Shown here: piece by piece, positions 26,331 to 35,136 of the stretch
How positions within the stretch are numbered: position 1 is the first letter of the stretch
How the letters are laid out: each line of letters opens with the position of its first letter
Assembly (NCBI RefSeq): GCF_900110255.1
Contig: NZ_FODD01000010.1
Span: 62,001-126,000 of the forward strand
Source: Actinacidiphila rubida
Lineage (GTDB): Bacteria; Actinomycetota; Actinomycetes; Streptomycetales; Streptomycetaceae
Length of the DNA stretch: 64,000 nucleotides
Direction: 5' to 3'
Position numbers and translations under genes: made by a program
Notes under the pieces: model-generated
What the model saw: only the letters and a program-made list of their open reading frames with translations
Told to the model about the DNA's origin: nothing
Databases searched by the model: none

Positions 26331-26355
26331 ATCCAGGGACCGCCGCTCCCTGGAT
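26331..26355. promoter_or_regulatory. Candidate operator in the epimerase/XRE gap
   Basis: ATCCAGGGA at 26331-26339 and TCCCTGGAT at 26347-26355 form a perfect inverted repeat with a 7-nt centre. It lies 31 bp before the XRE start and 73 bp before the epimerase start, placed to control both. It is the only strong dyad in this gap. Confidence 0.55.
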
Positions 26356-26385
26356 ACGGTCCCGGGTCCGGGGGATGCTGAGATC

Positions 26386-27216
26386 ATGGACAGAACGGAA
26401 CTCGCCGACTACCTGCGCCGCGCCCGCACCCGGCTGGCGCCCGGCGACGTGGGGCTGAGCGCCGGTCCGCGCCGCCGCACGCCGGGCCTGCGCCGCGAGG
26501 AGGTCGCGCAGCTCGCCGGGATGTCCACCGACTACTACACCCGTCTCGAGCAGCGCCGCGGCTCCCACCCGTCCCGGCAGATGCTCACCGCCCTCGCCCG
26601 CGCGCTGCAGCTCAGGGACGTCGAGCGCGACCACCTGTTCCACCTGGCGGGGGAGGAGCCGCCCCGGCCCGGCGCCTCCTCGGACCAGGTCCGCCCGGGG
26701 CTGCTGATGATCCTCGACCGGCTGCACGACCTGCCGGCCTCGGTGATCAGCGACTGGGGCGAGATGCTCGCGCAGAACACGATGTCCGTGGCCCTGACCG
26801 GGGACCACACGGGCACCAACGTCATCCGCCGCTGGTTCACCGAGCCGGGCGCCCGGGACCTGGCCCCGCCCGAGAACCACGAGCAGCACGCCCGCGCGCA
26901 CGTGGCGAGTCTGCGGGCGGTCACGTCCGCCCGGCCCGACGACCCGGGCCCGGCCGCTCTCGTGGCCGAACTGCGGGCACGGTCGCAGGAGTTCGAGGCA
27001 CTGTGGGCGGAGCACGACGTCGTGGTGCGGCGACCGTCGCCGAAGCGGTTCGTGCACCCCGTGGTCGGTGTCCTCGACCTCGACTGCGAGGTGCTGCTCA
27101 GCGACGGCCACAGCCAGCAGCTCGTCGTCCATTCGGCGCGGCCGGGCACGCCGACGTACGAACGGCTCGAACGGCTGCGGGTCGGCGGCGTCCAGGAGCC
27201 GGCCCCCAGCCGGTAG
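26386..27216 (+). CDS. XRE-family regulator with MmyB-like ligand domain
   Basis: A 276-residue regulator. The N-terminal helix-turn-helix carries the hallmark RRRTPGLRREEVAQLAGMS followed by DYYTRLEQRRG. Residues ~105-265 form the MmyB-like PAS-type domain (WFTEPGARDL, FEALWAEHDV, HPVVGVLDLDCEVLL), which in relatives binds a fatty acid. It is divergent from the epimerase gene and likely represses it through the dyad between them. Confidence 0.92.
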   Translation: MDRTELADYLRRARTRLAPGDVGLSAGPRRRTPGLRREEVAQLAGMSTDYYTRLEQRRGSHPSRQMLTALARALQLRDVERDHLFHLAGEEPPRPGASSDQVRPGLLMILDRLHDLPASVISDWGEMLAQNTMSVALTGDHTGTNVIRRWFTEPGARDLAPPENHEQHARAHVASLRAVTSARPDDPGPAALVAELRARSQEFEALWAEHDVVVRRPSPKRFVHPVVGVLDLDCEVLLSDGHSQQLVVHSARPGTPTYERLERLRVGGVQEPAPSR

Positions 27217-27279
27217 TGCCGGTCGGACCGGGGAGCGGGCAGGCCCGGGTGGACCCCGCCGGGGCGCGCGGGCGGGCCG

Positions 27280-27651
27280 TCAGGGCAACAGGGAGACCTG
27301 GTAGAGGGCGATCGACCAGGAGCCGGCCACGCGCCTGACCAGCAGGCTGAGGTTGACCGTCAGCGGCGGCCGGTCGGTGAAGGCGAACTCCACCCGCTGG
27401 TAGCCGAGCACCAGGTCGTCGGCGAGGCGCCGCGTCTCCAGGATCTCGTAGCGCGCGGTCATGCCCAGCGGCTGGGAGTCGTAGTACGCGGCGACGCCCT
27501 CGCGTCCCACGCTGTACGGGTGCAGTCCCTGGAAGATCGCGTCCTCGGTGAACCCGGCGGCGACACGCTCGGGCTCGTGCGCGTCGACGCCCGACTTCCA
27601 CGCGTCGAGCACGGTACGCAGGATCGCCTCGTCGTCCGACGGACCGGTCAT
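27280..27651 (-). CDS. NTF2-like protein (SgcJ/EcaC type)
   Basis: A 123-residue single-domain protein with the cone-shaped NTF2/SnoaL-like pattern: an N-terminal helix (AILRTVLDAWKSGVDAHEPE), then VAAGFTEDAIFQGLHPY and a beta-rich C-terminal half ending in WSIALYQVSLLP. Relatives occur in enediyne clusters and elsewhere, mostly with unknown activity. It lies 62 bp downstream of the SDR gene in the same direction and may be co-transcribed. Confidence 0.82.
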   Translation of the reverse strand: MTGPSDDEAILRTVLDAWKSGVDAHEPERVAAGFTEDAIFQGLHPYSVGREGVAAYYDSQPLGMTARYEILETRRLADDLVLGYQRVEFAFTDRPPLTVNLSLLVRRVAGSWSIALYQVSLLP

Positions 27652-27713
27652 GGGGGTTCCTCCTCGGGGTGGCTACGGGTGCGCGGCTGCGGCGCGGCAA
27701 GCGGTCCGGGACG

Positions 27714-28427
27714 TCAGTGGCCGGCGCTCTGCCCGCCGTCGACGTGCGAGATCTCGCCGGTGACGAACGGCGCCTGCTCCAGGTAGAGCACGGCCCTGAC
27801 GACGTCCTCGACCTCGCCCATGCGGCGGACCGGATGCAGTCCGGCGAGGGCGCCGCCGGGATCGCTCGGGTGCATCGAACTGCGGATCACGCCCAGTGCC
27901 ACGCTGTTCACCCGCACACCGCGGGTGGCGTACTCGATCGCCAGCGACCTGGTCGCCGCGTCCAGCCCGCCCTTGGTCAGCGCGGCCATTCCCGCGTTCA
28001 CCCGGGCGTCGGCGTTGCTGACGAGGGTGGTGGAGACGGACACCACGTGCCCGCCGCCCTCGCGTGTGAGCATCGCGGCGACGCCGCTGCGCGTGATCTC
28101 GAAGAAGCCGCGCAGGTTCACCCCGACCACCGCGTCGAAGTCCTCGTCGGTGTACTCGGTGAACGGCTTCGCGACGAAGATCCCGGCGCCGTTCACCAGC
28201 GTGTCGATCCGGCCGAACCGTTCCATCACGGCACTGACCACCCGGGCGCCGGCGCCGGGTTCGGACACGTCCGCGGGCACGGCCAGCACCGCCGGGTCGT
28301 CCGGCGCGCCGACCGAGCGGGCCACGGCAGCGACCGCGTACCCCAGCCCGCGGTAGGCCGTGACCAGGGCGGCGCCGATGCCTCGCGAGGCTCCCGTGAC
28401 GACGGCGACCTTCTGTGCGGTGTCCAT
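27714..28427 (-). CDS. SDR-family protein lacking the catalytic tyrosine
   Basis: A 237-residue classical-SDR-length protein. The cofactor motif is TGASRGIG, NAG appears as VNGAGIF, and the C-terminal PG-like turn reads VNSVALGVIRSS. The position that should be YxxxK reads AALTK, so the catalytic Tyr is absent while the Lys is kept; the Ser is in VSVSTTLVS. The ATG at 28427 follows GGAGGATCC. It may be a catalytically altered or non-enzymatic SDR, or use another acid. I recall a Tyr-less SDR sublineage of this look but cannot verify it here. Confidence 0.85.
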   Translation of the reverse strand: MDTAQKVAVVTGASRGIGAALVTAYRGLGYAVAAVARSVGAPDDPAVLAVPADVSEPGAGARVVSAVMERFGRIDTLVNGAGIFVAKPFTEYTDEDFDAVVGVNLRGFFEITRSGVAAMLTREGGGHVVSVSTTLVSNADARVNAGMAALTKGGLDAATRSLAIEYATRGVRVNSVALGVIRSSMHPSDPGGALAGLHPVRRMGEVEDVVRAVLYLEQAPFVTGEISHVDGGQSAGH

Positions 28428-28574
28428 GAGCGGATCCTCCCCGCCCGTCCCGGTCCGCGCGCGCATTGCGGGGTGTGTCGCCGGGGAAGCCCCCTTCGCG
28501 GAGCACGGATCCCGCGCCGCGGGGTCGTGCGGGCGCTCGGCCGCCACGGGGACGGCCGGGTGCCCGCACGGGCG

Positions 28575-28817
28575 TCAGCCGGCCACGACGACCTGCCACA
28601 CGACGGCCAGACCGGGCGGTGCCAGCAGCACCCAGTGCGCGGTGAGGCCCGGCAGGACCTCGGCGCGCAGGCCGACGCCGTCGGGCGTGCCGACCCCCAT
28701 CGCCGAGGCGTCCGCCAGGCGGTCGAGCGCCTCGTGGATCTCCTGCTGCCGTTCGGCACCGTACGTGCCCAGTTCCATCGCGACCTCGGCCGTGGTCGTC
28801 ACCCGTATCGCGCTCAC
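28575..28817 (-). CDS. Small hypothetical protein
   Basis: An 80-residue protein with a beta-alpha-beta look (IRVTTTAEVAMELG, then a helix ERQQEIHEALDRLAD, then strands ending VVWQVVVAG). The size and layout recall RelE/ParE-like small proteins, but no catalytic residues are clear and no antitoxin gene is adjacent. The GTG at 28817 follows GAGGAG with slightly long spacing. Confidence 0.6.
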   Translation of the reverse strand: MSAIRVTTTAEVAMELGTYGAERQQEIHEALDRLADASAMGVGTPDGVGLRAEVLPGLTAHWVLLAPPGLAVVWQVVVAG

Positions 28818-29345
28818 TCGTCCACCACTCCTCACTCGTCTCGGCTGAGGTGCTCCGTGTGCGCCTCCCGCCTGCCTTTCCGTACGCCTTCCGCGTCCGC
28901 CGTGCTGACTCGCCTGCCCGCGAACCCCGCGCTCAGGCACGCGTGGTCGCCGCCGGTCCGCGCCGCTGTTTCTGAAACACGCCATGCCGTGCATATCGGA
29001 CTCCGGCTCCGGCCGCCGGGACGTGCGGTGGCGATGGGGGCCGTGGGGCCGGTGGCGCCCGGGGCGGACCGGCCGGACGCGCGCGGCGGGTCCGTACGGG
29101 TGCTGACCGAAGCTTTACCTTCTGGAGTCATGGCGGCCATCCGCCGCCCACCCGCCGTTTCCTGCCTCCAAGTTGCGAACGCACCGGTCAGCGCGCCGTG
29201 ACCGGACCTCCTGGTGACGGTCGGCATGATCGGTCAGGAAGGTTTCCTGCCACTCGTCTTGACGGCATGTCATGAACGCGCGCAGACTCCGCTTGCTCAG
29301 CCACCTGAAACACGCCCCGCCCACCGGCCTCACACGGAGCCCCCC
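28818..29345. promoter_or_regulatory. Upstream region of the chitinase gene
   Basis: No gene is visible in 528 bases. Near the chitinase are a perfect inverted repeat CAGGAA-GGT-TTCCTG at 29235-29249 and a promoter-like TTGACG at 29259-29264 with CAGACT at 29283-29288 (18-bp spacer). The dyad lies just upstream of the -35. The known Streptomyces chitinase operator consensus (TGGTCCAGACCA-type direct repeats) is not present. Confidence 0.4.
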
Positions 29346-30689
29346 ATGCGTTTCAGAAACGGCATCGCCCCCGCGGCCACGACGGCCGTCGCCCTCGCGG
29401 CCACCTTCCTCGGCACCGGCCAGGCGCACGCGGCCACCGCGCTCCCGGCCCACTTCGCCGCCCCCTACCTGCAGATCGACAGCAACACGGCCAACGACAT
29501 GGCGTCCGACATGAACGCCACCGGCCTGAAGTACTACACGCTCGCCTTCCTCATCCCGCAGTCCGGCTGTACCGCGCAGTGGGAGGCCAGCGGCGACGGG
29601 GTCGGCGCGTACACGTCCCAGATCAACGCGCTGAAGTCGGCCGGCGGCACCGCCATCATCTCGTTCGGCGGCGCGGAGGGCGGCGAGCTCGCGCAGACCT
29701 GCACGTCGGTGTCCTCCCTCACCGCCGCGTACGCGAACATCGTCAACACCTACGGCATCACCCGCCTCGACTTCGACATCGAGGGCGGCACCCTGGGCGA
29801 CACCGCCGCCAACCAGCGCCGCAACCAGGCGCTCGCGGCGCTCCAGGCGCAGAACCCCTCCGTGCAGGTGGCGTACACCCTGGCCGTCGACCCCGGGGGC
29901 CTGCCCTCGCAGGAGTACGGCGTCCTGAGCGACGCCAAGAGCAAGGGCGTCAACGTCAGCGCCGTCAACATCATGACCATGGACTTCGGCGACGGCGAGA
30001 ACGCCCTGAACGACGCCGAGTCCGCGGCCCGCGGCACCGCGAGCCAGCTCGCCGGGCTGTACGGCATCTCCACCTCGGCCGCCTACAACCGGATCGGCCT
30101 GACCCCGATCGCGGGCCAGAACGACGACAACGAGTACTTCTCCCAGTCCGACGCCCAGACGCTGGAGAGCTTCGCCGCCTCCAACGGTGTCCAGGAGCTG
30201 GCCTTCTGGGAGGTCGACTACTACGACAAGCCCGCCGGGTACGCGTACTCGCGGATCTTCAACCAGCTGACCAACGGCAGCTCCGGCGGCGGTGGCGGCA
30301 CCGGCAAGACCGGCCAGATCACCGGCTACGGCGGCAAGTGCGTCGACGTCGCCGCGGCCAGCAGCGCCAACGGCACGGCGGTGCAGCTGTACGACTGCAA
30401 CGGCACCAACGCCCAGCAGTGGACCGTCGCCTCCGACGGCAGCCTGCAGGCCCTGGGCAAGTGCATGGACATCACGTCCGCCGGCACCGCCAACGGCACC
30501 CAGGTGCAGTTGTACGACTGCAACGGCACCGGTGCGCAGGTCTGGCAGCACCAGTCCAACGGCGAACTGGTCAACCCCGCCTCGGGCAAGTGCCTCGACG
30601 CCACCGGCCCCAGCTCCGCCAACGGCACCCGCCTGCAGATCTGGACCTGCGCCGACAGCGCCAACCAGCAGTGGAGCATCCCCAGCTGA
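29346..30689 (+). CDS. Secreted GH18 chitinase with CBM13
   Basis: A 447-residue exported enzyme. The signal peptide ends near AHA-A at residue 29. The GH18 barrel contains the catalytic DxDxE run in LDFDIEGG (Asp142, Asp144, Glu146), after the SFGG strand (IISFGGAEGG). A Gly-rich linker leads to a three-repeat ricin-type lectin domain (CBM13), each repeat with the paired Cys of GKC and YDC or WTC and a QxW-type end. It should hydrolyse chitin or chitooligosaccharides outside the cell. A terminator follows, so it is a single-gene unit. Confidence 0.95.
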   Translation: MRFRNGIAPAATTAVALAATFLGTGQAHAATALPAHFAAPYLQIDSNTANDMASDMNATGLKYYTLAFLIPQSGCTAQWEASGDGVGAYTSQINALKSAGGTAIISFGGAEGGELAQTCTSVSSLTAAYANIVNTYGITRLDFDIEGGTLGDTAANQRRNQALAALQAQNPSVQVAYTLAVDPGGLPSQEYGVLSDAKSKGVNVSAVNIMTMDFGDGENALNDAESAARGTASQLAGLYGISTSAAYNRIGLTPIAGQNDDNEYFSQSDAQTLESFAASNGVQELAFWEVDYYDKPAGYAYSRIFNQLTNGSSGGGGGTGKTGQITGYGGKCVDVAAASSANGTAVQLYDCNGTNAQQWTVASDGSLQALGKCMDITSAGTANGTQVQLYDCNGTGAQVWQHQSNGELVNPASGKCLDATGPSSANGTRLQIWTCADSANQQWSIPS

Positions 30690-30696
30690 CCCCACC

Positions 30697-30731
30697 GGGC
30701 CCGCGGTTCCGGACACGGACACCGCGGGCCC
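30697..30731 (+). terminator. Chitinase terminator
   Basis: GGGCCCGCGGT at 30697-30707 pairs perfectly with ACCGCGGGCCC at 30721-30731 around a 13-nt loop, starting 7 bp after the chitinase stop codon. Confidence 0.65.
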
Positions 30732-30754
30732 ACCCGGCGCACTACGATCTGCCG

Positions 30755-32020
30755 GTGCCTTCCCTCCACCGCAGTGCGCGCCTGTCCCCACGCCCCCGCC
30801 GCTCCCTGGCCGTGGCCGCAGCGGCCGGCGCCGCCCTCGTGGGCGCGCTGACCGGATGCGGTTCCGGCGGTTCCCCCGCGGCCTCCGGCACCGCCGTCAC
30901 CACGCAGGCGTCCACGGCGTCCTCCGCGTCGCCGGCGGGCGGCTCGGGCCCCTCCATCGGCTCGGCCGTCGCGACCCCGTCGCCCACCGCCTCCGCGACC
31001 CGCAGGGGCGCGCCGCGGACCCCGGCGGTGACGCAGCAGGCCGGCAACCCGCAGGGGCACGAGCCCGTCCCGGCGGGCGGGCGCGCCGCCGACACCTCGC
31101 ACCCGACCCGCACGATCGGCCACGGAACGCCCGCCGGCTGCACCTCCGCCGCGGTGGTCGCGGCCGTGGCGGCCGGCGGCGTCATCACCTTCGACTGCGG
31201 GCCGCGCCCCGTCGTCATCACCCTCACCACGACGGCCAAGGTGCGCAACGCCTCGGCGCGCGTGGTCATCGACGGCGGCGGGCTCGTCACGCTCAGCGGC
31301 GGCGGGCGGCACCGCATCCTGTTCATGGACACCTGCGACCAGGCGCAGGGCTGGACCACTTCGCACTGCCAGGACCAGAGCAGTCCCGAACTGACCGTCC
31401 AGAACCTCACGTTCGCCGACGGCAACGCCACCGGCCAGACCGCGGAGGGCGGCGGCGGGGGAGCGGTGCTCGTGCGCGGCGGGCGCTTCAAGGCCGTCAA
31501 CACGCGGTTCGTGCGCAACCGTTGCGACTCCACCGGGCCCGACCTGGGCGGCGCCGCCATCCGCGTCCTCGACCAGTACCACGGGCTGCCGGTGTACATC
31601 ACGGGCAGCACCTTCGGCGGGGCACCGGGCCAGGGCGGCAGCTGCTCCAACGGCGGCGCGCTCAGCAGCATCGGGGTGTCGTGGGTGATCACGAACTCGC
31701 TGTTCTCGTACAACTCCGCGATCGGCAGCGGCGCCAACCCCGCCCGCTCGGGGACGCCCGGCGGCGGCAGCGGCGGAGCGGTCTACACCGACGGCAACCG
31801 CTACACCGTGCGCATCGCGGGCTCGCTGATCACCCGCAACGACGCGCGGGAGGGCGGCGGGGCCGTGTTCTTCGTCAGCAACGACCGTACGGGAACGCTC
31901 ACCTTCGTCCGCTCCACCGGCCGCGGCAACCCCAGCCACGGCTTCGCCACGGCCGGCTACCCGGGCGTCTTCTTCCTGGGCGCCGGCCGCCCTGTCCTCG
32001 ACGGCGCGTCGCTCGGCTGA
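30755..32020 (+). CDS. Beta-helix lipoprotein
   Basis: A 421-residue lipoprotein with lipobox LTGC near residue 34, a Ser/Thr/Ala/Pro-rich linker to about residue 125, then a right-handed parallel beta-helix with repeating strands and turns (VVIDGGGLVTLSGGG, LTVQNLTFADGNATG, GGAVYTDGNRY). The fold is that of pectate-lyase-like or polymorphic outer-membrane proteins; no catalytic residues are clear. The GTG at 30755 has no ribosome binding sequence, but TACGAT at 30743-30748 places a -10 six bases upstream, so a leaderless mRNA is likely. It may bind or cut a polysaccharide at the cell surface. Confidence 0.75.
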   Translation: MPSLHRSARLSPRPRRSLAVAAAAGAALVGALTGCGSGGSPAASGTAVTTQASTASSASPAGGSGPSIGSAVATPSPTASATRRGAPRTPAVTQQAGNPQGHEPVPAGGRAADTSHPTRTIGHGTPAGCTSAAVVAAVAAGGVITFDCGPRPVVITLTTTAKVRNASARVVIDGGGLVTLSGGGRHRILFMDTCDQAQGWTTSHCQDQSSPELTVQNLTFADGNATGQTAEGGGGGAVLVRGGRFKAVNTRFVRNRCDSTGPDLGGAAIRVLDQYHGLPVYITGSTFGGAPGQGGSCSNGGALSSIGVSWVITNSLFSYNSAIGSGANPARSGTPGGGSGGAVYTDGNRYTVRIAGSLITRNDAREGGGAVFFVSNDRTGTLTFVRSTGRGNPSHGFATAGYPGVFFLGAGRPVLDGASLG

Positions 32021-32088
32021 TGACCGGGCGCGTGCCGGGCCGCGGACGCCTCGTCGCTCACCGGCCGGCCACTCCTCCAGCGGGCCGG

Positions 32089-32310
32089 CTACTCCTTCAC
32101 CGGGTCGGCGCCGGGCCTCTTGACGATCCGGTCGCCGACCTCGACCGACTTCCACAGCCGCCGGCTGATCCGGATCCTGGCGGACTCGCCGTCGGCCCGG
32201 CGGACCTCGGCGAAGTGGTACATGTTCGAGCCGTCGAGCATGCCGCGGGACTTCGCGGCGACGACGCCTTCCCACTGGTCGTCCTGTCCTGGCTTGCGTG
32301 ATCTGACCAT
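32089..32310 (-). CDS. Small conserved basic protein (DUF7489-like)
   Basis: A 73-residue basic protein predicted as a small beta-barrel: WEGVVAAKSRG, YHFAEVRRADGESARIRISRRLW and VGDRIVKRPG. It resembles small conserved Streptomyces proteins of unknown role (DUF7489-like). The ATG at 32310 is the only sensible start. It converges on the beta-helix gene. Confidence 0.72.
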   Translation of the reverse strand: MVRSRKPGQDDQWEGVVAAKSRGMLDGSNMYHFAEVRRADGESARIRISRRLWKSVEVGDRIVKRPGADPVKE

Positions 32311-32456
32311 GGGGCGAGTCTAGGAAGACCGCGGGCGGGCGGGCAGTGCCCCGAGGCACGTCCTGCGGATGACACCTGTCATGCCGGATCGCTGACGCGC
32401 GTCCCCCAGCGCCGTCCCGCCGCCGAGCGGGGAGGCGGGACGTGCGGGGGAACGCG

Positions 32457-32885
32457 TCACGGGCGTCCTTCGTCCGCCCTGCCCGAGGGCAGCAGGTCCG
32501 CGTAGTCCACGGACAGGTCGGAGGCCACCTTGTCCATCAGCTCCGGGCTGAGCGCGCCGTCGAGCACCTCCAGCACGGCGGTGGTGTCGCGCAGCGCCGT
32601 CTCGTCGGGCACTCCGGCCCGGCCCGCGACGCGTCCGGTGAAGGCCGCCAGGCCGAACGGCTCGCCCACACCCCGGTCCCGCCCGTCGCCGACCGCGTCC
32701 TGCGCCGCCAGGCGCAGGTTCCTGCCCAGTGTCGGGGGAAGCTGCGCGGCGACGTGCTCGGCCAGCCCGGGGGCGATCCGTTCGCCGAGCGTGCGCAGCA
32801 CCGCGCCGGTGGCGTTCTCCGCGGAGCCCCGGTCGGGGAGCTGCGCGAGCGCCTGCACCTTGCCGATGATCTCGTCGTGCCGCAT
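32457..32885 (-). CDS. DUF2267 family protein
   Basis: A 142-residue helical protein. Two related helical halves are visible, each with a repeated pattern: residues ~20-45 ENATGAVLRTLGERIAPGLA and residues ~95-125 TTAVLEVLDGALSPELMDKV. This tandem is the DUF2267 layout. The ATG at 32885 follows AGGGAGG. The function is unknown, with links to stress loci in relatives. Confidence 0.85.
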   Translation of the reverse strand: MRHDEIIGKVQALAQLPDRGSAENATGAVLRTLGERIAPGLAEHVAAQLPPTLGRNLRLAAQDAVGDGRDRGVGEPFGLAAFTGRVAGRAGVPDETALRDTTAVLEVLDGALSPELMDKVASDLSVDYADLLPSGRADEGRP

Positions 32886-33045
32886 CGGTCCTCCCTGATC
32901 GCCGTGGAGGCTCCGGACGCGGTTCCGCCCCGGAAGGCCGCTCACGGCCGCGCAGCCACCGCGTACCCCGAATGGGACGAGGCACACGGGGAACCCGCCG
33001 TCACCGCCGGTGACACGCGGTCGCGGCGCGCCCCGCCGCCGCCCG

Positions 33046-33678
33046 CTACCGGGGCGGTGGGGAGGGCGGGCAGGGCGAGGCGGACTGGGTCATCGTCCAT
33101 CCGTCGCCCAGCACCCGGACCGTCTCGCTCGGGTCGAGGCGCTGTGCGCCGTCACCCGGGGCCGGTGCCGTCTCGGTGCCGCTGGGGGCCGCGAGCCGCG
33201 GGGCGGCCTGCGGGATCCGGGTGACCGTGCACGCGAGCTGGAGCATGGCCAGGTGGCTGAGTGCGGGGACGCCCTCGGGGAGGCGGACCGTGACGACGCC
33301 GTCGACCGACACCTCGGGCGCGCTGCCGAGGTGCGGCAGTTGCGTGGTGGCCGCGGCCTCGCCGGCGGTCGGGCCGGCGAACAGCAGCCGCACGACGAGG
33401 CCGACGTCCCCGGGGTCGAGGGCCTTGCGGATGTAGGGCGCCGGCTTTCCGTCGCGGAGGAAGTAGACGGCGACGGCGCCCGGCGCCGCGGCCCTGGCGG
33501 CGGGGGAGGACACACCGGTCGCGGGTTCGCCGGCCTCGATCACGCCGGACGACGGGACCCCGCAGGCGGTGAGGGCGAGCGCGGCCGCGAGCCCGGTCAC
33601 CACCGCGGGAACCCGAGCCCGCGTCCGAGCCCGCCCACGCCCCGGTACGCGCACCGAGACGTCGCGCGCCGCCGTCAC
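33046..33678 (-). CDS. GerMN-domain lipoprotein of the two-component operon
   Basis: A 210-residue lipoprotein with lipobox LTAC. Residues ~60-165 match the GerMN fold (VAVYFLRDGKPAPYIRK, VSVDGVVTVRLPEG), found in spore germination and cell-envelope lipoproteins. The GTG at 33678 overlaps the kinase stop by 4 bp, so it is the third gene of the operon. AfsQ1/AfsQ2-type systems often carry such a lipoprotein, which may modulate the sensor from outside the cell. Confidence 0.88.
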   Translation of the reverse strand: MTAARDVSVRVPGRGRARTRARVPAVVTGLAAALALTACGVPSSGVIEAGEPATGVSSPAARAAAPGAVAVYFLRDGKPAPYIRKALDPGDVGLVVRLLFAGPTAGEAAATTQLPHLGSAPEVSVDGVVTVRLPEGVPALSHLAMLQLACTVTRIPQAAPRLAAPSGTETAPAPGDGAQRLDPSETVRVLGDGWTMTQSASPCPPSPPPR

Positions 33679-35048
33679 GGGGCACCACCCCCCACGTCCT
33701 GGCCGGGCAGATCCGAGTCGCGCCGCAGCGGGAGCAGGACGGTGAACGCGGCGCCGCCCCCCGGTACGTTCGCCGCGCTGATGCGCCCGTCGTGCAGGCG
33801 CACGTTCTCCGCCGTGATGGCCAGGCCCAGACCGCTGCTCTCGCTGCGCGTCCGCGCCGTGCTGGCCTTGTAGAAGCGTTCGAAGATGTGCGGCATGGCG
33901 CCCTCGGCGATCCCCGGTCCGTTGTCGGTCACCTCGATGACGGCCCACGCCGTGCCGGGCGGCTCCTGCCGCACGCCCATCGCCAGCCGGACCGGCGCGG
34001 CGCCGTGCCGCAGAGCGTTGCCGACCAGGTTGGCCAGCACCACGTCGAGCCGGCGCGGGTCCACGCGGGTCCGCAGGCCGCCCGGCGGCGGCCCCGAGGT
34101 CTCCACCTGGCCCTGCCACCCGCGGGCGGCCAGGGTGTGCCGGACGAACTCGGCCAGGTCGACCTCGTCGAGGTTCAGCTCGGCGACCCCCGCGTCGAAG
34201 CGGGAGATCTCCATCAGGTCCGTCACCAGCCCGCTGAGCCGGCTGGTGCCCTCGCTGACCAGGCGCAGCGCGTCGCCCGTCTCCCGGTCCAGGTCCAGCG
34301 CCTTCTCGTCGAGGACCTCGGTGACGGCCGTCATCGCGGCCAGCGGCGTCCGCAGCTCGTGGGAGACGTCCGCGACGAACCGGCGCGCCTGCGCCTCCAG
34401 GCGCCGCAGCTCCGCGACGGACTCCTCCAGCGCGGCCGCCGTATCGTTGAACGACTGGGACAGGTCGGCCAGTTCGTCCGAGCCGTTGACGGCCAGCCGG
34501 ACGTCGAGGTGCCCCTCGGCCATCCGGCGGGTCGCCCGGCGCAGCGCCCGCACCGGGCGCAGTACGCCGCTCGCGGCCAGCAGCGCCAGCACGACACCGA
34601 GGCACAGTGCCACCAGCGTGGCGTGCTCGATGGCGCTGACGATCGCCGTGACGTACGACTGCTCGGCGCTCTGCGGCACCACCAGATACATCACGAGGCC
34701 CGAGAGCCGGGTCTGCGACCTGTCGGGTGAGGCGTACGTGACCGGCATCCCGACCACGAGGTACGGGTGCCCCTGGTCGCCGACGCGCTGGAAGACCGCC
34801 GCCCGCTTGGTCAGCACGGACCGGCGCAGCTCCGGGCTGATCTTGTCGAAGTCGTCACTCGGCGAGTAGGCGCGGTCGCTGCCGTAGGTGGCCAGGACCG
34901 TCCATCCGCGCGTCTCGTTCGCGTTGAGCACCTGGTTCACCGCCGCCTGCAGGTCGGACGCGTCCGGGGAACTCGGGGTGTAGACCGCCACGGAGTCGAC
35001 GCTGGACCTGAACTGGCGGATGACGGAGTCCTGGCTCTGCTGCAGCAC
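33675..35048 (-). CDS. AfsQ2-type sensor histidine kinase, 5' end uncertain
   Basis: From the GTG at 35048 the protein has 457 residues: an extracellular loop, a membrane helix near residues 145-163, HAMP, HisKA with phospho-acceptor His230 in VSHELRTP, and HATPase (NALRHG, DNGPGIAE, GLGLAI). A first membrane helix (AGALVAVASALTTGALAF) is encoded upstream in the same frame but has no ATG/GTG/TTG. The expected GTGA start overlapping the regulator stop, at 35140, is one base out of frame. Either a 1-bp deletion or sequencing error shifted the frame, or a CTG at 35111 is used. This is the sensor partner of the regulator encoded upstream. Confidence 0.85.
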   Translation of the reverse strand: MLQQSQDSVIRQFRSSVDSVAVYTPSSPDASDLQAAVNQVLNANETRGWTVLATYGSDRAYSPSDDFDKISPELRRSVLTKRAAVFQRVGDQGHPYLVVGMPVTYASPDRSQTRLSGLVMYLVVPQSAEQSYVTAIVSAIEHATLVALCLGVVLALLAASGVLRPVRALRRATRRMAEGHLDVRLAVNGSDELADLSQSFNDTAAALEESVAELRRLEAQARRFVADVSHELRTPLAAMTAVTEVLDEKALDLDRETGDALRLVSEGTSRLSGLVTDLMEISRFDAGVAELNLDEVDLAEFVRHTLAARGWQGQVETSGPPPGGLRTRVDPRRLDVVLANLVGNALRHGAAPVRLAMGVRQEPPGTAWAVIEVTDNGPGIAEGAMPHIFERFYKASTARTRSESSGLGLAITAENVRLHDGRISAANVPGGGAAFTVLLPLRRDSDLPGQDVGGGAP

Positions 35049-35136
35049 GCCCGTGCGCGCCTCCCGGAAGGCGAGGGCGCCGGTGGTCAGGGCGCTGGCG
35101 ACGGCTACCAGGGCTCCCGCACGGAGGCCGGGCCGC

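Noticed and set aside
29225..29345. Known Streptomyces chitinase operator
   Set aside because: The TGGTCCAGACCA-type direct repeat is not present; only an unrelated dyad was found.
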